Source of the DNA: Bacteroidia bacterium
Lineage (GTDB): Bacteria > Bacteroidota > Bacteroidia > Bacteroidales > P3
Assembly: GCA_025999775.1 (NCBI GenBank)
Contig: BNXT01000006.1
Span: 1-20,567, forward strand
DNA length: 20,567 nt
Direction: 5' to 3'
The position numbers were made by a program, and so were the translations under genes. Shown one piece after another: positions 7,688-15,025 of this stretch. The notes beneath the pieces are model-generated. The model worked only from the letters and a program-made list of their open reading frames with translations. It had not been told where the DNA came from and made no database searches. Position 1 is the stretch's first letter, and the number at the start of each line of letters is the position of its first letter.

Positions 7688-8288
7688 CCGTGTTTGAAAT
7701 TTGAGTGGTTAATATTCTAGTTACATAATCCAAATGATTGACATCTTTAGCATACCAGCGCTGTTTGAATTGCATCGTTACCAATCCGACGGCGCTGATA
7801 ACCAATCCGACAACGGTTGTGGCAAAAACGACTTGCATATTGTAAGCCATTCCTGCAATGTCGCCTGTCGAAAGCCCAACCAGAGCGGGACTCATTGCTA
7901 TCAATGTCCCGATTAAACCCAAAATGGGTCCCATCTTAGCCAATAGTTTGGACACGGCAAGGTCTTTTTCGGCTTCATTCTCGTAATTGGAGATAAGAAA
8001 ATCGGAATAGGCTTCGCTTGCCGGAGTGGTAAGCATGTCCCGCAAGTATTTCGTAAACAACGAATTATCCCTTTCGGGCAAAGATGCTTTCAATCTGCCA
8101 ACGGTTGAAGCGGTGAGGTCTTTTATCTTCGTGTTCAACAGACTATCGTTGCGGCGTTTTACTATGTATTGGTTGTAAAAACTGCCAATGAGCAACAGCG
8201 AACGCACAAAAAGAAGCAATAGAATGATAATGTCGGGTATCAGCAAGCTGTTAGCCAACCAAAAAAGCGTTTTAGAAATTATTTCCAT
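7659..8288 (-). CDS. hmuU: HmuU-like MotA/TolQ/ExbB family proton channel protein
   Basis: A 209-residue inner-membrane protein of the MotA/TolQ/ExbB family. It has an N-terminal helix (residues 15-35), a cytoplasmic loop of about 85 residues, and two closely spaced helices: AKMGPILGLIGTLIAMSPALVGL and MQVVFATTVVGLVISAVGLVTM. The Gly/Pro-rich GPxLGLIGTLIAM and the FATTVVGL segment are the hallmark pore-lining regions of this family. In hmu loci this protein is expected to supply proton-motive energy, either to the TonB-dependent receptor or to HmuS. It starts 9 bases after the hmuT stop and overlaps hmuV by 29 bp, which suggests translational coupling. Confidence 0.87.
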   Translation of the reverse strand: MEIISKTLFWLANSLLIPDIIILLLLFVRSLLLIGSFYNQYIVKRRNDSLLNTKIKDLTASTVGRLKASLPERDNSLFTKYLRDMLTTPASEAYSDFLISNYENEAEKDLAVSKLLAKMGPILGLIGTLIAMSPALVGLSTGDIAGMAYNMQVVFATTVVGLVISAVGLVTMQFKQRWYAKDVNHLDYVTRILTTQISNTDENQNAKEK

Positions 8289-8297
8289 AGTTATTGA

Positions 8298-8987
8298 TTA
8301 ATTAAAAATTGATTTTCTTGATTTAATACGCCATTTTAGCCTATTCCATACGTAACCGCTCAAAAATAGGACGGCGAAAAGACCGAAGGAATAAACGAGC
8401 GCTTTGATATTGATTGTTTCGCCAACAGCTGAATAAGTTACTGTGCCATCCACCGTTGTAATCAAGCCGATGATACATATCAACAAACTGACCAAAAAAT
8501 GAATTTCCAAACGAAACTCAATTTCCGGATACAAACGTTTGACTAATAGCGTTAATAGTGAAAACCCTGCAAACACTATCATTCCCAAAAAGTAGGATAT
8601 GACCGTAAAACTTGTTCCCGGCATACTAAAGATTAGTTGCGTCAGTATATAAAACAACACCGGAAAAACGAGTAAACCCGGATAAACATCTAATAACCGA
8701 GTCCATCCTTTTCCTTTTTTTCTGCCGCTAAGCGAAGCAAAACAGAATGTGAAGCAAATAACGGACTCTAAAGTTATCAATACCGCTGTGTCTTGCATCA
8801 CCGACATGTTATTCAGGAAATCGCTCAGCTGCGTTTTGGATTGCAAGGTAGCCAACGGACAAATGCCGATAATGAATGTCGCACAGATACCTCCGAATAC
8901 TACGCTCTGCCACCACTTACGGAAACTGAGTTTCAATATACTGTTTATCAGAATAAAAAGCATAAGTATGTGGAGGATGTATTCCAT
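8298..8987 (-). CDS. hmuT: HmuT-like polytopic membrane protein
   Basis: A 229-residue membrane protein with about six or seven hydrophobic helices (approximately residues 3-20, 28-48, 68-90, 102-120, 128-148, 160-180 and 195-213) and basic cytoplasmic ends (LKWRIKSRKSIFN). I see no enzymatic motif. The assignment rests on position: hmuT lies between the CobN-like hmuS and the ExbB-like hmuU in known hmuYRSTUV operons. The start codon follows the hmuS stop by one base, so the two are tightly coupled. The role is not established; a scaffold for HmuS or a permease component are both possible. Confidence 0.72.
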   Translation of the reverse strand: MEYILHILMLFILINSILKLSFRKWWQSVVFGGICATFIIGICPLATLQSKTQLSDFLNNMSVMQDTAVLITLESVICFTFCFASLSGRKKGKGWTRLLDVYPGLLVFPVLFYILTQLIFSMPGTSFTVISYFLGMIVFAGFSLLTLLVKRLYPEIEFRLEIHFLVSLLICIIGLITTVDGTVTYSAVGETINIKALVYSFGLFAVLFLSGYVWNRLKWRIKSRKSIFN

Positions 8988-8988
8988 G

Positions 8989-11900
8989 CTAATTTTTTCT
9001 TTTTTTCCGCAAAACCATTAGTAACCCAATAAACACCGCCAATATCACGGCTACTGGAATGATACCATTTAGGGAATTTGTTTTGCTTGTGTCGGTTGAA
9101 TGAATAGTGTCTTTTTTAAGTACTGTTCCATTCTTTTGAATATCCGAAGCGGCGACGGTAGTTTTCATTTTTTGCAGTTGCTGTCTGTATTCGTCTGCCG
9201 ATTTGGGGTCTGTTTTTTGTGCGATAAAATCCTGCAATTTCGCATTGGAACCTGCGAAACCTGCACCGCTTGCGCCGAACTCTTTCACCAAATCCGTATG
9301 CAGTTGGGCAATATCGGATAATTGTTGCTCCGACGCTTTCCACATCCCTTTGCGGGCAGTTTCCATCATGACGGCGGTTATTTCCTGCATAGCAGCGGGA
9401 TTCACCTGCTTGAAGAAAGTGTGTACGCCCAAATTGTACATATCTTTCACATAAACATCATACAGTTGTGTCCACATCTCGTTATCAATCACATCGGGTT
9501 TCATCACATTCCATCCGTAAGTGTTTGTTATTACTTCCGTTATTTGAGCGGCGCTTGAGGCTTTGCCTTTCATTACTTCCTTGATATAGGCAGGATTAAA
9601 AACGGTTGTACGTGATTCTACGCCGATGGCTTCTTTCAATTCCTGTATTTTCATGTTGTTGCGGTTGCGGTAGTCGGCAAAATAAGCGTCGGGGTCTTTG
9701 CCTGTTACATTGCGGACGGAGAGGTTCAGTCCGCCCATAAATTCAAAGACGTGGTCGAGACTCAATGCGCCCCAGGTATTACTCTGGCGGGGTTGTACGA
9801 CTATATCCGTGTGGTGAAGCACAGAGCGAAGAAGTCCTTCCTGATATTTCCCCCAGTCCTTTTCGTCTCCGTAAGCAGCTCCCATATTGTGGATATACAC
9901 TTCGGCGATTTCTTTCTCGTTTTCCCATTTGTCGCCGCTGGTTACCATGCCCTGAATACCTGTGCCGTACATTCCGTTGATGCCTCCGAATACTCGTTGG
10001 GTGGACATCTCTCTCGCACTTTTAGGTGGAATGCCTTGTTCTACTAATTGCCGTTCGATTTCGGTCGTACCTGCGGATACATAATTGCCGTACCGGTCGT
10101 TTTCGGACGCCGCCGCCATCTCTACGGCTCTTGTTATCAGAGATAAACGCGAAGCGGCAAGGTCGCGGAATTGACCCGACGTCTGAACTACCACATCAAT
10201 GCGCGGTCGCCCCAACACTTCGGACGGAATCAATCGGATGTCGGACACTCGCCCGAAAGCATCGCGCACAGGTTCGATGCCCAACATATATAACACCTGA
10301 GCAATGGTTGTCCCTTCGCTTTCGATAAATTCGCTGCTCCAAAACGTGTAACTTACCTTTTGCGGATATTCGTTGTGCTGTTGCTGATATTGTTCAAGCA
10401 TGGCATTGACCAATGAAACGCCTTTGTCCCATGCGACTTCGGAAGGGGTAGCTTCGGCGTTTATCGAATACAAATTTCGCCCTGTGGGTACGGCATTGGG
10501 ATTAGTAACGGCGTCGCCACCCGAAGAGGGGGCTATGTATCCACCTGAAAAAGCGTTCAGCAACGCCTGAAATTCCTTTTCCGGACTTTGTTCCAACATT
10601 TTCCTGTAATGTACAATATTGTTGATTGTACGCTCGACTTCCACGACGGCGCGCGCCCAATCCTTTTGTTCTTTGCTGTATTCAACAGGCGATGTTTCGG
10701 GTTTTTCCTGCGGCTTTTCCGTTTCTGAAGGCATATTCGGGCGTTTGCCGATTTTGGGTATCCATGACGGATGACCGCCACTCGATGGTTTTTTATTATC
10801 CGAAGATTTGGACGGAGAAGATGCCGATAACATGGCGGACATGCTCCGTTGTTTGGGCGCTAAAATCATTTTCGCTTTATTCAAATCTGTCTGCTGAATA
10901 TGAGCCGTTGCACAAATCAGGGCGTCGTTTACCGTTGTGCCGTTCAATACTTTATTCACCAATGTTTTGGCAGGTTCAAGATATTGTTTCGTGAAAAACA
11001 CTTTGTTTTTCGATTGCTGTTCGGTTGTTTTGCCGCGTTGTTTGTCCAGTGCAGCCAGACTGTACGCAATCGGGTCGGCGCTCATTGCCAACACGGTGGA
11101 GCGGATTTTTTCGCCGGAATAAGGAATACCTGAAATGTACAGGCTTCCTGTCATCTTTTCATTGGCAATTTCTTCTGAAAAATTTTCGATACGTTCAATA
11201 TCGGCGGTAGTGTATGGCGTAGTTAAAACGCTGTCGAGGCGCAAGTCGCGGTGCAATCCCATTTGTACGGCAATTTTTTTGACGGCAAGCGAACTCTTTG
11301 ATTGGGCGGATTCGTCCGTTTTGTAATAGTCGCGGATTTTATCTTGCAATTTTCTGAATTGCATACGTGTTTCACTTTCCATAAACGGCGGAGTGAGGTA
11401 AGAAATCGTTGTGGCGTACGAACGGCGTTTTGCCATCATGCTTTCGCCGATATTTCCAATCGTATAATAATAGAAATGCGGAACGGTTCCCACCAAACGG
11501 TCAGGCCAGTCGTTGTGGCTCAAAGCCACCTGCTTTTGCGGGGTAAATTCAAGGCTTCCGTGCGTGCCGAAATGCAGCATTGCATCCGCTTTGAAAGCAT
11601 GTTGCGACCACAGATATGCGCCGATGTACGTATGCGGCGGCGCGGATTTTGAACCATGAACGATTGCAAAGGCATCGCCGCCTAATCCCGCCATGGGCTG
11701 CGGAAGCAAGGCGATATTTCCCAGTTCGATACGGGCAACAGCGAGCGCCATGGTATGCCCCATATCTACAACCATATAATGTCCGGGGGCTTCGCCGTAG
11801 GTATTTACAACGTCGGCATACAATTCGTCGGAAAGGGATTGGCGAATCCACGATTCGTATTCCGATTTTTCGATTAAAGCGGGTTTTCCGTTTTTCAGGT

Positions 11901-13206
11901 AATCGTCGAAAGCGCCTTCGGCATACGTATTCAAAACAGCGCCTTGCGTCATCAATAGCTTTTCAAAGTCCTGTTCACTTGCGGGAAGATTATCCACTTT
12001 GTATCCTTCCGATTTCAAACGGTTTAACAGATTGTATAGGGCGGGGACGGTTTCCAATCCCTGAGCGGTCAAGGTGGCTTGTCCTGCGCCTTTGAAATAA
12101 TAAATAGCTAATTTTTTGTCCGCATTATTCTTCCTGCGCAAGGTCATGAAGTTAGTTACGATTTGCGTAAAAGCCCGCAAGCGTTCAGGAATGGCTTTGA
12201 ACATGTATAAGCCTTCGTCGTCTATCTCCTGTGCATTGAGGACGTAGGGATATATTGCGCCATCCAATTCAGGCATAACGATGCTTTGCGAAAAGAATCC
12301 ACCGGACATGCCCATAGGGTCAGCCATCCATTCCTCTTTGCTCTGCAACAAGGTGAGAGGCGTAAAAATAGGGATGTTCTGCACTTTCAACCAATCAATG
12401 GCTGAATCGGCTTGACCCATCGCCAATCGTCCGTGTGCAAAATAAATCACCGCATCGGGATTGATTTCTTTAAGAAAACTCATTCGTTTCATAAACGAAA
12501 CAACAGGATAAACATTCATTCCCGAACGTTGCAAGGAAACTATCAAACTGTCCACATCCTCTTTGTTGCCGCTGAAAGGGTCGTTCAATCCGCCGACGAT
12601 GGCGACTTTCGGGGCGTTTTCTTTATAGAATCCATGACTTTTAAGGTATGCCTCGTAATCCGGAACATTCTCAAAAGATACGTTTTCGTCTAAATGATAC
12701 AAAGCGTCGGTTGCGCTTTTCACAACAGAATCGGGCGTTTCGACAAAGAATAGTTTTTTGTCTATATTTTTACGAACGTACCTTGCCATGCTTTGATAAT
12801 TTCTTTTGTTCCCGTCACTAAGGTAATCTCGGATGTTTGATTTGTCAATGCTGTCCAGATTACAAATGTTATTTTCGGGAGTGGTTGAACTGAACACATA
12901 AACCGGTGTACCCTTGTCCGCTATCTTTTGAATGAGGCTTCGCTGTTCTGCGGTTACGTGTAAACCCATGCCGAATGTCAGCACCAAATCATACCTGCCA
13001 AGCGTATTTAGTTTCTCAACCGCCACTTCTTTATACCGGATAAACTTATCGGTATTGGCTTTGATAATATTCGTGGTCTGGAATGCCTGAAAATTAACCA
13101 ATGCAATGCGAGTAGTGGAGGCGGTTTTGTTCCATATTACCCATGCGATGCCGAATATTATTACGAAAATTACGACTAACGTAATCAGTTTTTTTCTTTT
13201 TACCAT
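8989..13206 (-). CDS. hmuS: HmuS, CobN/Mg-chelatase-like haem-processing protein
   Basis: A 1405-residue protein homologous to the large CobN/BchH subunit of metal chelatases, the usual size for HmuS. CobN motifs are clear: GHYMVVDMGHTMALAVARIELGN (cut here as residues 475-497), HFGTHGSLEF at 545, WPDRLVGTVPHFYYYTIGN near 567, VLGRPRIDVVVQTSGQFRDL near 997, and RVFGGINGMYGTG near 1071. Unlike CobN it has a membrane helix at each end (residues 8-26 and 1380-1400). Lysine/Arg clusters lie on the outer side of both helices, which places the catalytic body in the periplasm by the positive-inside rule. Residues 795-845 form a Ser/Pro/Lys-rich linker. HmuS has been associated with removal of iron from haem rather than metal insertion (recalled, not tested here). 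It follows the second hmuY-like gene after 69 bases that contain a terminator-like hairpin. Confidence 0.9.
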   Translation of the reverse strand: MVKRKKLITLVVIFVIIFGIAWVIWNKTASTTRIALVNFQAFQTTNIIKANTDKFIRYKEVAVEKLNTLGRYDLVLTFGMGLHVTAEQRSLIQKIADKGTPVYVFSSTTPENNICNLDSIDKSNIRDYLSDGNKRNYQSMARYVRKNIDKKLFFVETPDSVVKSATDALYHLDENVSFENVPDYEAYLKSHGFYKENAPKVAIVGGLNDPFSGNKEDVDSLIVSLQRSGMNVYPVVSFMKRMSFLKEINPDAVIYFAHGRLAMGQADSAIDWLKVQNIPIFTPLTLLQSKEEWMADPMGMSGGFFSQSIVMPELDGAIYPYVLNAQEIDDEGLYMFKAIPERLRAFTQIVTNFMTLRRKNNADKKLAIYYFKGAGQATLTAQGLETVPALYNLLNRLKSEGYKVDNLPASEQDFEKLLMTQGAVLNTYAEGAFDDYLKNGKPALIEKSEYESWIRQSLSDELYADVVNTYGEAPGHYMVVDMGHTMALAVARIELGNIALLPQPMAGLGGDAFAIVHGSKSAPPHTYIGAYLWSQHAFKADAMLHFGTHGSLEFTPQKQVALSHNDWPDRLVGTVPHFYYYTIGNIGESMMAKRRSYATTISYLTPPFMESETRMQFRKLQDKIRDYYKTDESAQSKSSLAVKKIAVQMGLHRDLRLDSVLTTPYTTADIERIENFSEEIANEKMTGSLYISGIPYSGEKIRSTVLAMSADPIAYSLAALDKQRGKTTEQQSKNKVFFTKQYLEPAKTLVNKVLNGTTVNDALICATAHIQQTDLNKAKMILAPKQRSMSAMLSASSPSKSSDNKKPSSGGHPSWIPKIGKRPNMPSETEKPQEKPETSPVEYSKEQKDWARAVVEVERTINNIVHYRKMLEQSPEKEFQALLNAFSGGYIAPSSGGDAVTNPNAVPTGRNLYSINAEATPSEVAWDKGVSLVNAMLEQYQQQHNEYPQKVSYTFWSSEFIESEGTTIAQVLYMLGIEPVRDAFGRVSDIRLIPSEVLGRPRIDVVVQTSGQFRDLAASRLSLITRAVEMAAASENDRYGNYVSAGTTEIERQLVEQGIPPKSAREMSTQRVFGGINGMYGTGIQGMVTSGDKWENEKEIAEVYIHNMGAAYGDEKDWGKYQEGLLRSVLHHTDIVVQPRQSNTWGALSLDHVFEFMGGLNLSVRNVTGKDPDAYFADYRNRNNMKIQELKEAIGVESRTTVFNPAYIKEVMKGKASSAAQITEVITNTYGWNVMKPDVIDNEMWTQLYDVYVKDMYNLGVHTFFKQVNPAAMQEITAVMMETARKGMWKASEQQLSDIAQLHTDLVKEFGASGAGFAGSNAKLQDFIAQKTDPKSADEYRQQLQKMKTTVAASDIQKNGTVLKKDTIHSTDTSKTNSLNGIIPVAVILAVFIGLLMVLRKKRKN

Positions 13207-13224
13207 GATTCTACATTACAAAAA

Positions 13225-13256
13225 GACTATGAGACATTTAGAGCGCACTCATAGTC
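13225..13256 (-). terminator. Terminator-like hairpin between the hmuY-like gene and hmuS
   Basis: GACTATGAG and CTCATAGTC form a perfect 9-bp stem around a 14-base loop. On the minus strand the stem is followed at once by TTTTT. It lies in the 69-base gap inside the operon and probably lets only part of the transcripts continue into hmuSTUV. Confidence 0.65.
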
Positions 13257-13275
13257 CTTGAATTAATTTAATAGA

Positions 13276-14265
13276 TTATTTTATAATTATTTTCTTCGTT
13301 TGAACTGTTTTATCGGAGGTTACCTTTACAATATAAGCGCCTTTTGGTAAATCAGCAATGGGAATTGACATCATGCCTGCTTGCGCAGATTTTTGTTTTA
13401 CAATGTTTCCGGCAAGGTTATAAACAGCAATATCAGCTTTTTCGGATAGATTGACATTCAGATTTTCGGAATTCAAATCCTGATAGACGGACAGAGCTAC
13501 AGTTTCTGCGTTCGGAATACCTGTCGCTGTCAACGTAATAAATTCGTAATCAAACACAAGGAAACCGGGCTTACCATCTTCAATAAATTGTTTCAGATAT
13601 ACTTTGACGTATTTTCCGGATGTGGTTTTGAATACGACAATCATCGGATTCTCTACTCCGCCGTCGGACATTGATAAAGAAGAAAAGTCGGTGGAGGCGC
13701 CTGTTGCTCCCTCTGCCGCTTTGCGGGTAGCGGATGCAACGGATAGCGTTGTGGCGCGTGTGGGCGGCATTCCCGACGTCATGCTCAGATAAAACGTGCC
13801 TGAAACCGTTTGGTCTGCAGGATAAATTGTGTCAGGGGGAACCGTTAATGCAGCATAGATGGCATCCAACGAGGTACCTGCGGCTGTTGCCGACGCTGTA
13901 TCTGCAATGAAGATAGCGCCGACATTACCGCTTCCGGCGATTCCGCTGTTAGTGCGAATGTCGTAAGCATGAAAAGCAATGTCCCAATCGGTGCGCGCCT
14001 TCCATTCGTCGTTGATTTTCTCGGTACCCGTTTTACCGGGGGTAATGTTTTCGAGTTCAAACTCGCTCGTACCTCTCAATACAACGCCGTTTGTTTCGTC
14101 AAAAGCAAAATAATGCCATTTGGAGAAATCGGGTAAATCCATCGGAGTACCCATTACATTTAACGAACCGGCATACAGCGCACTGTACCGAAATTCCGTC
14201 GCTTTTACTGTTCCTGATAGGAATAATACGCTCAATAGTGATAGTGTGATTTTTTTAATATTCAT
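13276..14265 (-). CDS. HmuY-like haem-binding protein with T9SS sorting domain
   Basis: A 329-residue exported protein. Residues 1-22 are a Sec signal peptide (LSLLSVLFLSGTVKA) with no lipobox. Residues 45-245 match the HmuY family and the neighbouring lipoprotein: KWHYFAF, RTDWDIAFHAYDIRTNSGIAG near 91-111, and TTSGKYVKVYLKQF near 214. His51 and His99 are shared with the paralogue and are candidate haem ligands; which residues bind haem cannot be settled here. Residues 250-329 form a type A T9SS C-terminal domain (VYNLAGNIVKQKSA, ADLPKGAYIVKV, VQTKKIIIK). The protein is therefore expected to pass through the type IX system and be released or anchored at the surface by a different route from the lipoprotein. 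It lies 82 bases after hmuY and before hmuS. Confidence 0.8.
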   Translation of the reverse strand: MNIKKITLSLLSVLFLSGTVKATEFRYSALYAGSLNVMGTPMDLPDFSKWHYFAFDETNGVVLRGTSEFELENITPGKTGTEKINDEWKARTDWDIAFHAYDIRTNSGIAGSGNVGAIFIADTASATAAGTSLDAIYAALTVPPDTIYPADQTVSGTFYLSMTSGMPPTRATTLSVASATRKAAEGATGASTDFSSLSMSDGGVENPMIVVFKTTSGKYVKVYLKQFIEDGKPGFLVFDYEFITLTATGIPNAETVALSVYQDLNSENLNVNLSEKADIAVYNLAGNIVKQKSAQAGMMSIPIADLPKGAYIVKVTSDKTVQTKKIIIK

Positions 14266-14347
14266 AAAAAGTAATTTTAATTATTAATATATTATTGAGT
14301 AACCAAGTAAATGAGATACAAATCAATCTTCTTTCTTGTTTACTTAT

Positions 14348-15022
14348 TTATTTCGTCATTGCTAAATTGATTGTTCCATCGTTTTGATAGACGTATTGCA
14401 TGGTTATTGTTCCCGAAGCGCCAACATCGCTTTTGAAGTTTCGCAAATAAATTTTTGCGTATTTGCCGGTGGCTGTTCTGACAATAAATGCAGATTGTAC
14501 ATACGTCCATATACCGTTTTGCATATCGGTCAATACTGTCCATGCTTTCACCGGTTGCGACAATCCTGTGTAGGCATAGCTGATACTTCCTGTCATCATT
14601 CCGCTCATGTCATAAATAACGGAATCGGGAACATCGGTCTGATAACCGTCTTCGGGGGCTTCGATAATGGCGTCGAAGTTAAAAGTTTCTTGCTGATACT
14701 TCTGTATTCCGCCGGAGCCGACGCCCGAAACGCCGCTATTCGTTTTGATATTCTGGCGATGAAACGCCAAATCCCAGTCGGTACGGTTGTGCCACGCTTC
14801 GTAGGCTTCGGCATCGCCTGCATCGCAAGAGCCGATGATTTCGCCCGCGGCAAACGAAAAGAAATGCCAGTCGGTGTAGCTGCTGCAATCGTAACGAAAT
14901 ACGCCGTCTTGCGGCTCAATTACCGTAAACAAGTAATCTTTGTCCCAAAGATGGTCAATATCGCAGGCTACAAAACTTGTAAGAAAAAGAATGAAGATTG
15001 TTATTTTTGCTGTTGTTTTCAT
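14348..15022 (-). CDS. hmuY: HmuY-family haem-binding lipoprotein
   Basis: A 224-residue lipoprotein of the HmuY family, haemophore-like proteins that bind haem at the surface and pass it to HmuR. The signal MKTTAKITIFILFLTSFVAC ends in lipobox FVAC, with Cys20 the acylation site. The family core is visible: DWHFFSF near 51, RTDWDLAFHRQNIKTNSGVSG at 80-100, and RTATGKYAKIYLRNFKS near 182. His53 and His88 are shared with the downstream paralogue. The length matches Porphyromonas HmuY. The start lies three bases after the hmuR stop, the opposite order from the classic hmuY-hmuR arrangement. Haem ligands differ among HmuY homologues (His/His or Met/Met), so affinity cannot be predicted. Confidence 0.85.
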   Translation of the reverse strand: MKTTAKITIFILFLTSFVACDIDHLWDKDYLFTVIEPQDGVFRYDCSSYTDWHFFSFAAGEIIGSCDAGDAEAYEAWHNRTDWDLAFHRQNIKTNSGVSGVGSGGIQKYQQETFNFDAIIEAPEDGYQTDVPDSVIYDMSGMMTGSISYAYTGLSQPVKAWTVLTDMQNGIWTYVQSAFIVRTATGKYAKIYLRNFKSDVGASGTITMQYVYQNDGTINLAMTK

Positions 15023-15025
15023 ATT

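Noticed and set aside
11616..12095. 159-codon plus-strand frame inside hmuS
   Set aside because: Arg-rich shadow of the higher-GC hmuS coding strand, with no recognisable domain.
8989..13206. Calling this cobaltochelatase CobN of vitamin B12 synthesis
   Set aside because: The neighbours are hmuR, hmuY, hmuT, hmuU and hmuV, and the protein has two membrane anchors that CobN lacks; no cobalamin gene or B12 riboswitch is present.
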